Shown: piece after piece, positions 32,458-45,073 of the stretch
How positions within the stretch are numbered: position 1 is the stretch's first letter
How the letters are laid out: every line of letters begins with the position of its first letter
Origin: Loripinus fragilis
Taxonomy: Eukaryota > Mollusca > Bivalvia > Lucinida > Lucinidae
Reading direction: 5' to 3'
NCBI GenBank assembly: GCA_964019695.1
Contig: OZ026530.1
Location: 30,610,690-30,674,689 of the forward strand
DNA length: 64,000 nucleotides
The notes under the pieces: model-generated
The model's input: the letters and a program-made list of their open reading frames with translations, nothing else
Databases searched by the model: none
What the model was told of the DNA's origin: nothing
Program-made: the position numbers and the translations under genes

Positions 32458-32765
32458 GACAAATTGTTCTATCAAAATTTGAAAAGAAAATGTAAAAATA
32501 CTCCCCCAACAACCCTTGAAACAAAAATTGTCTGTTTCAAATGATAACGATGGGAAATTCTATTCGGCTTAAATGGGTTACATGCAACAGCCTTCATCCA
32601 ATTATCAATTCATGAGAGTATACTACTAATCCCGCATGCAAGCAGTAATAACTCGGAGTTCTTATCTTTGCTTTATCTTCTTTTTACATCTTGATTTATA
32701 TGTTCTAGGAGATGATGCTTTGATAAGTTTGGGTATTTCATGTAAGCCAAACATCTTAAAATGTG

Positions 32766-33085
32766 TCTTAATCCACTAATCCACATTTGAACTAAGGGTG
32801 AGGATGGTGCACCGTTTAATCGGTTTAAACCCTCCAGTAAAATATTTTACTGACCGTTCCAAGGCGGTGCTTCTTTTGTGCATCATTTATGTTATTTCTG
32901 TCTTGTTTTATTATGCTTTCATGCACGTCTGTTTGTTGATGCCTGTGGTTACCTGCTGGGAAAGGGCTGATCTCTTGGCACTCCTTTGTGATGGTTTTTG
33001 TGACATTGTCACTTTCCCATTGGTATCTTGGGTCAGGTGTGCTGCTTGATTGTATCTATTCCTGATCTTTGCCCTCTTTCTTACC
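32766..33085 (+). repeat. Dispersed repeat (copy 2, first unit)
   Basis: Counterpart of 9063-9345. It retains the GTAAAATATTTTAC portion missing in copy 1. Confidence 0.7.
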
Positions 33086-33249
33086 TTGCATTTGCACAGT
33101 CTCGCCAGATCTTTTACATTTACACATACGAAGAAAGGGCATAGATAATGGCTTAGGCTAAAACATATTGCTTCATCCTCACTAGTTAGCCAAGTATTAA
33201 TGTTTAAAGAATATCTTAAAGATTGGCTATAACATTAATGTAATGCAAC

Positions 33250-33475
33250 AGACTGCATGCTTGGTGGTCAACCCAATCACGGTTGGCAACTTTGCTTTCC
33301 TCTTTAATTGCACGCCGGAGGGTCGGACTTCAGACTCTATGACGCTTCCGACTTAAAGACCTATCTATTGATGTGATGGTAGGGGCCTGATGCTTTGGCT
33401 GTTTGTCAGGCCCACCGGGGTTTACCTGTTGGATTTCTTTTGCTCCGCTCTTCAGTTTTATTTACTGTTGAGTCC
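33250..33475 (+). repeat. Dispersed GCATGC/AACCCAATCACGG repeat (copy 2)
   Basis: Counterpart of 9500-9725. Confidence 0.55.
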
Positions 33476-33520
33476 TTATCTTTGCTTTATCTCCTTTGAT
33501 ACATGAATCTTGATTTATAT

Positions 33521-33755
33521 GGGCCTTGCCGCGACAAAACCTGTCTTTGGGGTTTCCAACAAAGTGAGATTCAAACCAGCCTGCTCAGCTACAGAGACTA
33601 GCTAGAAAATTGAAATTTCGCTCGTAGCAAGTCTAGAAATAATACTTTAAAAAAGCTAGTAACAAAGGCGCTGATCAGCTTGCGCGGAGGCGCAGGCTCG
33701 TCTGCGCATGTGTTTTTCGCAAACCCCCGAAGACATGTTTTCTCACGACGAGGCC
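33521..33755. mobile_element. 235-bp MITE, only in copy 2
   Basis: The left end GGGCCTTGCCGCGACAAAAC and the inverse right end ACGACGAGGCC are imperfect inverted repeats of about 35 bp. TATAT flanks both sides. Copy 1 has uninterrupted sequence at 9778. The interior holds a GCGCGGAGGCGC hairpin. It is related to 10755-10990. Confidence 0.78.
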
Positions 33756-33825
33756 TATATATTCTAGGATATGATGCATTGATAAGTTAGGGGTCTTTCA
33801 TGCAAACCAAATATCTATGTGTCTT

Positions 33826-34145
33826 GATCCACATCTGAATTAAGGGTGAGGTTGGCGCCGTAAAACCGGTTTAAGCCCTCAAGTAAAATATTTTTACTGA
33901 CCGTTCCAAGGCGGTATGTTGACATCTTTTGTTGACCATTTATAGATATGTTTATTCATGTCTTGTGTTTGGTATGCCTTTGTGCGCGTCTCTTAATTTG
34001 TGCCCTGTGGTTACCTACTGGGAAAGGGCTGGCCTCTCGGCTCTTGTTTGTTGTGTCTCATTGTAAGTTTATCACTTTCCCATTGGTATCCTGGGTCAGA
34101 TGTGGTACTTGATTGTATCGATTCTTGATCTTTGCACCCTTACTT
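33826..34145 (+). repeat. Dispersed repeat (copy 2, second unit)
   Basis: Counterpart of 9839-10165. Confidence 0.72.
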
Positions 34146-34149
34146 AATT

Positions 34150-34975
34150 TACATATAAGAGCCGCGACATGAGATTTCCAACAATGTGGTATAAGCAAGC
34201 AGCAACAGCTCAGACCAGCCTGCGCATACGCACAGTCTGATCAGAGTCTTTGGTAATCCCTTGACTATTCTATGACTTTTAAGCTACTGACCGAACTGCA
34301 TTTGGAGTAACAGAGCTTAACATGAGGCTGCACAGGCTCGTCTGTGTCTTCACTTGTCAAAATGCCACACTGTTGGAAATTACATATCGCGGCTCAAGTA
34401 CCAACGTCTGATGGGCTGGTCCTGTTACATGATTATTTTCTGTGTTTATGTTGTGAATGACACGTGATTTCCAACAATGTGTCATTTTGACAAGTGTAGA
34501 CTCAGTCTAGCCTCTGCAGCTCCATTTTAAGCTTAGAAACTCCAACTTATGATCAGTCAGTAGCTTAATACTTGATAATTATATAAAATTAAGGCCACTA
34601 GCAAAAGCTCTGATCAGACTGCGCGTTTGCGTAGGCTGATCTGAGCCTTTGATGGTCACACATACATCATTGTTGGAAATCTCATGCACTGGCTCAATTA
34701 TAAAAAAATACATGCGTTTAGGTATCATCTTTATCTTATCTGTCGTCGTGGTTTCCGATCTGGTCATACCAAAACCAGCCTGCTCAGCTACAAAGAATGG
34801 ATAGAATTGGAGCAAAATGACATTAGAGACTGGGGCCAGTCTAGTTTTGATAGGCTACTTTCCAATAAGCAAACCATAAAGGCGCTGGCTGATCCGACTG
34901 CATGAATGCGCAGGGCGGTCTGCACCTTTGTTGTTCGCAGACCCCCGGTGACAGGCTCACGTCAAGGCCATTATT
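34150..34975. repeat. Composite of hairpin-rich repeat units (copy 2)
   Basis: Counterpart of 10168-10990, with hairpins near 34220 and 34615. Confidence 0.6.
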
Positions 34976-35359
34976 GCTTCGAAATATAACTGTCCTTATT
35001 TCATCTATACTACTAAAATAGCCCTTTGCGCTCAAAAACTCGGAAACGGTATATTTTACCAGCATTTTGTCTACACCGAGTTATTCAGATATTGCCCTAA
35101 TTGATAACTTCGATCTAACCTTCTTTTACTATTATTTCGTTTTTGAAGTTTTTGATACAATTAAGTTTTAGATTCCATAATCTCCCATCAATTTTGACAG
35201 GGTAACGCCTTCTTTATCAACTTATGATAATGGACGATATCGATCTATGTTTTCATATTCTCCCAACTTCTACCAAGAAAGGCTGCAACGATTGGTCGTA
35301 AGGTGTATTTCCATATGTCATGCGGTCATACGTCACATGCGGGGGTCAAAGTTGACACG

Positions 35360-35605
35360 TGATATGATGGTTATGAAAGCCAAGACCGCATCGTGATGCC
35401 CATGTCCGATCTGCCACGCCAGAAATCCAATTTCCCACAGAACAAAGAGGTCAATTCTCTATCCATTTTTGCTCTATCCTCTGCATAAAATATTTTCTCA
35501 TTTGCAAAATAAAAAGGTACGTAATACTGTTTTTTTGTATATAAAATAGATTTCTGGCATGGCAGATCGGGAACGGTCATGGCTTTCATACCTGATAACA
35601 TTTCT
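35360..35605. repeat. Palindromic MITE-like repeat (copy 2)
   Basis: Counterpart of 11350-11605. Confidence 0.66.
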
Positions 35606-36049
35606 GCGCATGTCCACCTATTGGAAGATAATGACCCGATTAAAAAAACCAAAGATGGCTGCTGTCAGCTGGAATTTTCCGTCTGGCTGATTTTCCACAA
35701 AAACAACAAGTCTTAGAGTGTTTCTGCGAAGATCATGACAGGTTTATCTCTGTGGATTCTGTCGGCAGAGAAAAGTCAATCTATACAACTTCCAACTTCT
35801 TCAAGTTGTGGTGCTCATATTAGAAGCGGCGATATTCAAGTTGCAACGACAACAGTGTGCATGCAATGGCCCACTAGAGTCTTTGTTAATCACTCGAAAG
35901 ATGCATTTGTGTAGGCATTTAAGCAGATTTCTTGGCCGATTACTTGACTTTTCAAGTGTTTGAGAGGGGTCTTGAATCTGAGCCTATGGGTGAGGAAATA
36001 TTGTTTGGGGTGGGGGGGGGGGGGGGGTTAACGAATACCAAGTGATTAT

Positions 36050-36755
36050 TGGTGTGCATAGGCTATCATCCTGCACCTCAGGAAGGGACATAGAAAGGAA
36101 TGACAAAGTCTGTGAAAAGTTCATTGGTTTTATTTCAAATTAAACATTATCATTAAGTCTATCTTATGAAAAAAAAGTTTTGAAATTGATTTAGATTTGG
36201 AGGGTCCGTAACTTACCGAATCTGGCCCAATTACTGAATTGGACCCAATCAAGCCCGAAAATGCCATGTTTTTGTGTTTGTTGATCTGAGTGGTTTCTTT
36301 TACTAGAAAGGTGGAAATGAACGAATATAATGGTTCTGAGTTATTTGGTATGCATTATAATATATTTCCCGGCTGTTGTTGTTGCATACGTCCAACGTAT
36401 ATTGTGGCGGTCAGACAAGTGAACATGTCATCCACATGCGTTGGCTAGGACTATCGTCCTGCGCCACAGTAAGGGACAAAAAAAGGAACAACAAAGTCTA
36501 CTTTTATTTCAAAATAAACATTATCTCTAAGTATACTACAGCATTTGTATTGACACGGATTTAGATATGGTGGGGGCCTGTAAACTTACCGAATCGGACC
36601 CAAAATGGCCCGAAAATGTCATATTCTTTGTTGGCCTGAGTGGTTTCTTTTACTAGAAAGGTGAATATAAATGAATAATGGTACTTAATTATTTTGTATG
36701 CAGTAGGATATATTACCCGGCTGTTGTTGTCTGCTGTGTTAAGTTCCATATTTCC
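36050..36755 (+). repeat. Tandem repeat of about 370 bp (copy 2)
   Basis: Counterpart of 12050-12770. A run of about 15 G follows GTTTGGGGTGG just upstream (36010-36028), longer than in copy 1. Confidence 0.7.
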
Positions 36756-37594
36756 AGATAAACAGTGTGGACTAAAAGGTAGTCTTATCTGTGCCTACAC
36801 TACTTGCCACAGCAGCATTTCAAGTCATCAACAGATGACACAGCAGACGTCTTAATATTTGCAATTAGATGATGTGGGTAGCATCAGTTACACTAGGCGC
36901 TTAAATTCATGTTCCAATGAGCGCCTTGACCTAACATGCCCAACCCTCACCCCCACCCCCCCCCCAAAAAAAAATAAATAAACAACAGATAAACAAGCTT
37001 ATTGACCATTTTCAGGCTTGATTCCGTAATTGGATCCAATTTGGTAAATTTACAGCAACATGTCTATTCAAATAGACCATTTCTCAACAGTCTGCCAAAT
37101 AAGGTTCCAATCAGAGTATTTTTGCTGCAGTTCAGTTCTTGCGACAAAAGTAGTATGGCATTTAATTACATGTACCCCATGTTTCTCAAAAAAGTTAACC
37201 TCACCATTAACAACTTATTTTAATATTAACTACATATATACATGTAGGTATACCCTGCCTTTCGCTCATTTTCTGGATTGTCAAAGTTCTGAAAATGAAT
37301 AATGCACGAAGGTTTTGCTTGGTACAGGAAATGCATACTTTTAGGGGTGAAACAACCGGGGTGTGTGGTTTCAGTACTTAGTTGGCACCTAAAGTGTTAT
37401 TGTTAGTCTATTTCCGGCACTTGCAGACTTTTTCTTACCGATGTTCCATATATTTTTGTTCACCATACGGGTACCTGTCTAACAAAATGTAAATAATCCT
37501 CACAGCCTATAGGCAAATAGGATAAAACGTACCTGCCCTGAAAGCAGAGTTTTGAAAAAAAATGCTGACCTACAGGCTAAAGACCCCTTATATA

Positions 37595-38286
37595 CTAGGT
37601 CAAAACAGAAACGCCGCATATAAAACATACAATGTATATGGGGGGTCTTTCACCAATCTCTCGCAAACGATTTGTCACAGTTTTAGCGCTGATTCTTGGA
37701 TTATGAGTTCCTGGGATTGTGCTAGCTATGATTGTCACCGAAAGAAATTGACAAAGTAGTTTAAACCTACGTTTTTATCAATCTTGACGTCGTGTCATTG
37801 GGCGATGACGCTATGAATGCGCACGATCTGGAATTGTTCCAATTTGTCAGAAACGTTTTCTAAGACGTTCAATGATCCTTGCATGGCATAGAAATTGTTG
37901 GGCTATCACCGATGGCGTCACGATAGCTCGTAACATTCTTATCGTCTTTTCGCGTTCAACATGTGTCCGTTTTGGCATCGTAAATTATCAATGTGTAACT
38001 TTTAATTTTAAAGTTTTAAAATGCTTTCAAGCAAATTGGATATTAGACTAGCGATTTCAGAAGTTATTACATGTGTAAATCCAAATAAAATGAATATACA
38101 CGTGTAAAACTTGAAAATAAAAAGACAGCCAGTACACAGGTTTGGGTTGACTGAGCTCAATGAAACATTGGGAATAATGTATGGCAGAAATGGTAGCGAA
38201 ACAATGATAGCAGATGAAATTTTGCAACTCTCATTTAACGCGCAATATTTATAATCTTTATATGCGGCGTTTCTTTGTTGGCCTAG
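37595..38286. mobile_element. 692-bp MITE with 30-bp inverted ends, only in copy 2
   Basis: The left end starts CTAGGTCAAAACAGAAACGC and the right end is the near-inverse GCGGCGTTTCTTTGTTGGCC followed by TAG. TA-rich sequence flanks both sides, and copy 1 is uninterrupted near 13590. A TA or TATA target fits Tc1/mariner-type elements, but no transposase is present. Confidence 0.78.
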
Positions 38287-38289
38287 TAT

Positions 38290-38720
38290 ATTTTGGGTGC
38301 TCAAAAGAAAAGTCTCTTGAGACGGGTTTTCGAGCACCCACAACATATGTGGTCATATGTTTTGGTTGAAAACAATTAAAGTGTATCATACCGATTTTTT
38401 GGCGTTTCAAAGATAAAAGCTTTACAGTGGTATCATCTTTTATAATGAAAGAAAATAGTTACAGCGAACCCGCGATTCGGCGTGTAGAAATGCCGTGGCG
38501 CCCTGAACACACCAAACCACTCGAAACTCTACTGTTTTACCGAACCACACCAGTCATATTTTTTGCTTTTATGCACAAATCATTTGCAACCATGCCCCGC
38601 TTTTATGCACAGGTCATTTGCAAAATTTCTACCATGGTTTTATATTTTGGATGCTCAAAACAACCGTCTCATTGAGATGGTACTACATATGTTTTAGTTG
38701 AAAACATTTAAAGCGTATAT
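38290..38720. repeat. Family A hairpin array, left part (copy 2)
   Basis: An intact hairpin at 38293-38338 has arms GGGTGCTCAAAAG and TTTTCGAGCACCC. A decayed one lies near 38650. The array is interrupted by the element at 38721 and resumes at 43884. Confidence 0.8.
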
Positions 38721-39610
38721 CACCGTCTATCATCGAAACCGGAAATAGCGTACCACTGAATCGAAAGTAAACAACACACGAGGATGAGTGCTCTTCAAAA
38801 ATAGCACATTTCATTATGAAATCGCTTAAGATTTACAAAACATTTGCAGTACATAAATAGTGGATATATTAAGCTTGAACCGTAAGTAGTTGTATTTGTT
38901 CATTAATGAATTTGTAGGCTGGAATCGATCATCAATCCGAAAGCTGGTACCGAAAACACACTTCATTTTGACATTTACTTTCACTTTTTTCGAGGATAGT
39001 ATTTGGATTTTGTCGATTTTTCCAATGGAAAGCAAGTGAAATTATAGAAAACAAACGTATTTGCAAGCGTTTAAGCTAGAATCTATAAATTAGGCCAATT
39101 ATGGGCTGATATTTAAATCCCATTGTGTACCGCGAATAGGTGCGGATGTGTACTGCAGATAGCAAATTCATAAGAAAAATGTGTACTGCGAATAGTTATG
39201 AGTTTGTTACCCACTATGAAGTAAAACTGGTACTTTGGGGTACTTTCTTATAAATAAACTGGTGCAAAATATGATCGGTTTAACGATAAAACAGACTGTC
39301 TGCCAATAGAAGGCAAACTGTCAAATTATGGAAGCAAATGCTATAGGCTTCCTTTCTAACCTGTAGAATATCCAATGAATAACATGATATAATTTGATGC
39401 ATGAGCTGGTGTAGTTGTCGTCTGTCCGTCTGTCTGTCCATTTACATTTCTATCATCTAGATTAGAGGTATGCGTCTGTCTTGAGGGGTCAACGTAGGCA
39501 AACTTTTGTGGCTATTTTTTTTCGTATTGAATTTATTTCGTATTTTTGGCAATAACCACTGGCCATTTTTTCTGCTCTTTCATGTGCTTTTTTCCTTGGC
39601 AGCATATATT

Positions 39611-39678
39611 GCAAACAATACGGACCAAGATTAGACTGATCCCTTAGGAGCAGTCTGATCAGGGTTCAAAGTGTTTGC
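39611..39678. repeat. Family B hairpin
   Basis: Outer arms GCAAACAATACGGACC and GGGTTCAAAGTGTTTGC are diverged. The inner stem AGACTGATC / GATCAGACT-type and TAGACTG-ATCCC / GGAGCAGTCT keeps pairing. Confidence 0.7.
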
Positions 39679-41324
39679 TTTCATATGAAAACAGTCTGAA
39701 GTACATTTGAATATAGCAGATGTGAAAAGCGGATGACACTTTCAGGCCCAAAAATAGTGTCAGGGTAATATAATTACTTTGTTTTTGCTATATTTGACCT
39801 ACTTATTTGACACTGCTTAACGAGTAGATAGTTGGGTTGTGTCCTTTGATAGAATATGAGAAGCTTCAGGGTTTGTTTATTATCAATAAAAAGGAAATAA
39901 AACAATAAAATAAAAGAAATGAGATGAAATCATTAACAAATAGATAAAAGTCCTGTACTTTAAATATCTTATACCTTATGTAAAACTTAAGGATTTACCG
40001 TGTCGAAGATGGCGATCTGAGTTTCTGGTGGATTAAATATCTCAAACGGTAAAATAGCTGCTAATACAAAAAGTCCGTACCCATAGCCAATCCTAAGTGG
40101 ACTGTCTATGGATACCCTACAGTCATTGTCTAAAGATATGGTACCATACCCCTAAACTCAGGGTCTTATTGTATGGGCCTATACTTGAGACACTTCCCAG
40201 TTAAAATTTACCGTGAGCTTTCCAGAGGAGGCCAATGGCTGGGGCTGGTGAGCTTTGCTCCTGCTAACAGTGTTAGAAATATGTCAGATAACTCAATTTG
40301 TCCAGCGGGCAACCTGAAGACAAATGTAAGTTGTCCCCCACATTTTGACTTGCCCTGCAGGATTCATACTTTAAATCCTAAAATGCAAATGCTCTAAAAA
40401 AATGTTTGTTTTTGTTTGATTCACAAGAAGGGCAAAAATATCTGCCAAGAAAAAGCTTGCCACGATTGCAGACGAAACTGCGAGGGGAGTAGCGACTATT
40501 AGGGGATATTTTAAGTGCGATCAAAGCAAGATTTTGAGAGAGAAAAGACTTGGAATCATGAAACGTCTAGACTCGATGCCATAATTAATAATCAGGAATA
40601 TGGTCGAAAACAAACAGTCCACATGAATACATTTACACACGTTCAGTAGATTTCGATCTTTGATTGCATTCACTACAGAGAGAAAACAACCCAGCCACGA
40701 GGTTATAAAACGTTTTTCATGGCTCAACACAACTTAGTATAAATTAATCATGATCATAAATGCTAAAGCAAGAAGTCTTTATTTTTCCAGCATTTTAGAT
40801 TTTATGAGCATTTGAAATTTCATGCTCGGTTGAGTTTAGCATGTAAGGAGTTTAAAACCTCGCCCCAGGTTTTACATGTCTTATCGAAAATGTAACGGAG
40901 TTGTTCCCTTGTGCAGATGTTACAGGCAAACACGTACTTGCTTCTAGTCCACAGTATTTTTAAAGCCTTGTAACCTGCTTTATACTGGCGAAGGCAGATC
41001 ATGAAGTTATTTATTTAGTGGTCGCTGTGCTTTATTATTGCTTAAATAATGAGCTTCACTGCTGTTGCGTCTTTTACTCATTCACCTTTGATTGTATCAC
41101 CTGTTGGAGATCTTTTTATTAATTTCCGAAGTTTTAGGCTTCTACCTGCTTCAAAATGTAATAGGATACAGTAAAGGATTTCATTTAACCCTTTCTGTCA
41201 TAATGGATTCTTTCTTTTGGTTTGATGCAATAAACTTGGGATGTTCCATTTTATATACCTGGGGTCACTGGTTTAAATTACCACTTAAAATGTACTTCTT
41301 TCCCTGAAGATCGTTTTTGTCATA

Positions 41325-41390
41325 GCAAACAGTGTAGACCGTGATAAAATGCCGGATTAAGCGACATTTCACCTCGGTCTTCACTGTTTG
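41325..41390. repeat. Family B hairpin with replaced inner stem
   Basis: Outer arms GCAAACAGTGTAGACC and GGTCTTCACTGTTTG enclose an inner stem AAATGCCG / CGACATTT that is unlike the AGACTGC stem of other members. Confidence 0.78.
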
Positions 41391-41844
41391 ACAAAGAAAG
41401 CATTTAGGATTCACTAGTATAGAACGATAAGTCAAAAATTTGAAAATAGTATTAAAATCTTGTTGCAGGTACGATACAAGTATTTTTATTCCATCGTCCT
41501 CATCTTTATTGCGGACAATACACCTACATATGTTTTTTTTTTTCTCCAGGGGATGATACATTAGAACTAAATAGCCAAAGTTTTACTTTACAACCCGGGC
41601 ATAGTGGTAGAACCTTGGGTAATGAAGGTACCGTAATATCCTAAGTTTGCGGGTACATGCATCTGAAAAGATCACGCAATACAAAGCAGATGATTCAGGA
41701 TCTACACTGTTAGCCATTACGACTGCTTAGTATTGACGCATTAGTGCTTTATGTTAAAACATCATTCCTGTTGTAAAGATGAGTAAAGCATTTTATCATA
41801 TGTCTGAATGTTTTATATTTCTACGGTACACTCTAATCATTAAA

Positions 41845-41915
41845 GTAACTGACCGTCCCGACATGACCTCGATTGTTTAACATGTACGCAAAGCAAAAGT
41901 GAAACAAACAAATTA
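41845..41915 (+). repeat. SINE-type 3' tail
   Basis: ACTGACCGTCCCGACATGAC followed by an AAACAAAC-rich tail, like 1511-1577. Confidence 0.5.
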
Positions 41916-42023
41916 ACAAATTTATTGATTTTAAAGTCATTTAAAATTGAATAACAAACAATTCTTGTAAGAACAACAACAAAAAATAAACTCCTAAAAC
42001 AAACAAACAAACAAAAATATTAA

Positions 42024-42500
42024 GTGAGTATGATCAGGAAATACCACAATCACAACCGCAGACAACCCCATGGCACCGTGAGGGAGAGCCGCTTAACGAT
42101 CATGAGACACCAGGAAAACAAATTAAGCATAGCAACCAGCTCTCTCTTCCCCATCAAGATGATTGCAATACTAGAATGGACATAAAGTAACGTACAACAA
42201 AACATTGAACAATTACAGACTCCCACAATGGGAATAACAATAAACAAAAAGTCAACAACAACAGAACCACCGCCATAGAACGGACAGCAGCCTAAGCCAC
42301 CGGGGGGCTTAAATGCATTTTACTGGTACCAAATCTTCGCCCTAGATTCTGCTGTTGTTGAAGTACAAGAAATGTTCAGCTCGCATGGAGGCCATCTAAC
42401 TAATGCAATGTATCATCATGGAGAAACACTAATCAAATTAAAACACGATGATGAAACAAAGAAAAGGGCTCATGACTCACAGATAGTCAGAGCTAAAGAA
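42024..42500. repeat. Copy of the 476-bp repeat
   Basis: TGAGTATGATCAGGAAATAC through CAGATAGTCAGAGCTAAAG matches 21963-22438 closely in the same orientation. Confidence 0.85.
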
Positions 42501-42509
42501 AACCTCAAG

Positions 42510-42845
42510 TTGAGCCACGGTGGGTCCAGCTACAGATAAGCATCAGGCACCAACCCACCGATTAAAGCTTTACGTCAGAGCGGTCATAGTGTCTGAGGTC
42601 TGACCCACCGTCATGCAATTAAAGAGGAAACCATAGCTATAAACCGTGATTGGGTTTAAAACTAGGCATGCAGACTGTCGCATGATATCCAAGTTATATC
42701 CAACCCTTATATAACGTTTAACTATCCTTTTGAATTGATCTAGAAAAGCCACAAACGAATGACATTTAAAACACCAACTGTCAAGGGACTTAGTCTGATA
42801 AGCCCCTTTGATGTTCACTTTTTGTAAAGTATCATAGCTAAACTG
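42510..42845 (-). repeat. Dispersed GCATGC/AACCCAATCACGG repeat, reverse orientation
   Basis: The reverse complement is similar to 9500-9725 and 56960-57095. It contains the inverses of GGTTTTAAACCCAATCAC and TTTAATTGCACGACGGTG. Confidence 0.6.
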
Positions 42846-43124
42846 GCTACAGGTGAAATATCAAATTTCTAGTCAGTCTCTCTGACAGTTCCCAGTACTC
42901 CGCGGTGGGAATGGGATTTATGGTTTTATTTTTGGGATCACCCAAAGGCTCAAACAGCAGTGGTTCAGGTTATGTGAGTGTAGACAGTTATATGTGCCCC
43001 ATGTGAGTTCTACATGGGCTTAAATTCCCATGTGGCACCCACATGGGCAATATGCTCAGATAGAGCCCACATGTGACCCATTTACCCTTGTGTGCTGGGG
43101 TATTTTTTTCTTTTTTAGGCCCCA

Positions 43125-43295
43125 GTCAACACATTTTCAGTCATGCATGGGTGGGTCTTCTTGGGTAAACCAGTACTAGGCAGAGGATAAGTGTCTTGCT
43201 CAGGAAAACAACACAGTGCCTCAGGTGAGGCTCGAACCTGCAACCCCCCAATCTCGAGTCAAGCACTCTACACCTGAGCAACTGCGCTCCTCGTT
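43125..43295 (-). mobile_element. tRNA-derived SINE, reverse orientation
   Basis: On the plus strand it reads tail to head: AAACCAGTACTAGGCAGAGG, CTCGAACCTGCAACCCCCC (inverse B box) and GAGCAACTGCGCTCC (inverse head). Same family as 5757. Confidence 0.78.
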
Positions 43296-43883
43296 TAATC
43301 CTCATGGTTTAAATATCATTGAAATGAACTCCAATGGCTAAAAAACAATGTTTCATTTATTTTTCTAGTGTCAGTCATGAAATAAGCGTCAATCTCATTA
43401 AACGTTGCCACTATTCGCGGTACACGATTTTAACTAATCGCAGTACACGAGTTTTGCCATCAACAACTATTCGCCGTATACCACTGTTATTTTGTTTCAA
43501 TAGATTCCAATTGAAAAATAATCAAACTAGACCAGAGATAAAACTGAGATGGTGCAAATTGCATATAGAAATAGGGAATTAACTTCTTACCCGAAGATAA
43601 ACCATGTTTTCGTTAGTTCAAATGCTGCTTTTACGACAGGAGCAATTTCCAGCCAGTACCAAGCAGCGAAAATTTTGTGTAAACAAAGCTATGTCGATAC
43701 ACAGAATACAATAAAGATACACAACAATGAAATGAATCCCTTGGCAATAAACCTGGATTTCACTTGTTGCCCGAGACCAAATAATAAAGCGTAAATAAAG
43801 GTAAAAACTGACTGCCTGCCATGCCGTTTTCCTCTACTTTCGATTCAGTGGTACGCTATTTCCGGTTTCGATGATAGACGGTG

Positions 43884-44875
43884 TATATACCGATTGCTTT
43901 TTTGCATTTTCAAAGATATAAGCTTTTCAGTGGCATCACTCGATTTCTGGAATTCGTGTAAACGTTTACAAAATCGTAGAAGCCCTTTTTACAACCATAG
44001 TTTTATATCTTGGGTGCTCAAAAGAACCGTCTCATTGAGACGGCACTTTTGAGTACTCACAAGATATATATTGGTTGAAAACATTTAAAGTGTATATACT
44101 GATTTCTTTTCTTGCGTTTCAAAAATATAAGCTTTACATTGGTATCATTCAATTTCTGGAATTCGTGTAAAAATTTCTAAACCAGGAAGTCCTTTTGCAA
44201 CCATGGGTTTATATTTATGGTGCACAAATGATGTCTCATTGAGACGGTACATTTTAGTACCTACAACATGTGTTATAGTTGAAAATATTTAAAGTGTATA
44301 TACCGATTTTTTCGTGTTTCAAAGATATAAGCTTTACAGTGGTATTATTCGATTTCAGGAATCCGTGTAAACGTTTACAAAAATTGTAAACATGGTAGCC
44401 ATATTTGCAACCATGATTTTATATTTTGGGTGCCCTAAAGAACCGTCTCATTGTTACGGCACTTTTGAGTCTGATACTTTTTTGTATTTCAAAGATATAA
44501 GCTTTACAGTGGTATCATTTATTATGATGAAAGAAGTCTGTTGTTGTCTGGTAGTTACAGCGGATGCATATACCGATTTCATTTTGCGTTTAAAAAATAA
44601 AAGCTTTACATAGGTATCATTTCTTATGAAGAAAGAAGTCTATTGTTGCATGGTAGTTACAACGAACCCGTGATTCGACGTGTAGAAATGCTGTGTAGGT
44701 GCGTGTAAACGGAATCATTTCGAATTTTGGAATTCGTGTAAACCTTAACAAAATTTTGTAAACGTGTAAGCTCTATTTGCAACCATGGTTTTATATTTTG
44801 GGTGCTCAAAAGAACCGTCTCATTGCGACAATACTTTTGATTACCCACACCATATGTTTGGTTGAAAACATAAAT
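43884..44875. repeat. Family A hairpin array, right part (copy 2)
   Basis: Continuation of the array after the 5.16-kb insertion. A complete hairpin lies at 44012-44060 (GGGTGCTCAAAAGAACCGTC, TCATTGAGACGG, CACTTTTGAGTACTC), and other hairpins near 44225, 44430 and 44800. Confidence 0.8.
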
Positions 44876-45007
44876 TAAAATAGTATGTACCCATTTCTTT
44901 TTATTGTAATAATCATTGTCCTCATCAATTGTCGTGAAAGATAACACAATTACCAAACGAAATTGCCATGAAATTAATTCTAAACTTTTTGGACAATTAG
45001 GTATGGT

Positions 45008-45073
45008 CAAACAGTGCAGACCCACATCAGACTGCCCTTAGAGAAGCAGTCTAATCAGGGTCTTCACTGTTTG
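45008..45073. repeat. Family B hairpin (copy 2)
   Basis: Outer arms CAAACAGTGCAGACCC / GGGTCTTCACTGTTTG, and inner stem AGACTGC / GCAGTCT around CCTTAGAGAA. Confidence 0.85.

Larger units (their letters stand above)
38721..43883. mobile_element. 5163-bp TIR element of unknown superfamily, only in copy 2
   Basis: Perfect 49-bp inverted ends start CACCGTCTATCATCGAAACC (38721-38769 and 43835-43883). TATAT flanks them (38716-38720 and 43884-43888), and the uninterrupted sequence is visible in copy 1 near 13996. Three subterminal GTGTAC(C/T)GC(G/A)(G/A)ATAG-type motifs lie on the left (39125, 39148, 39181). Three inverse ones lie on the right (43411, 43434, 43467). No transposase is recognisable in either strand. 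The interior carries two family B hairpins, a copy of the 476-bp repeat, an unidentified repeat and a SINE, so it is probably a non-autonomous element loaded with other insertions. Confidence 0.88.

Noticed and set aside
43334..43794. Two frames of about 80 codons inside the 5.16-kb element
   Set aside because: No similarity to any transposase that I recognise, and they overlap the subterminal repeats.
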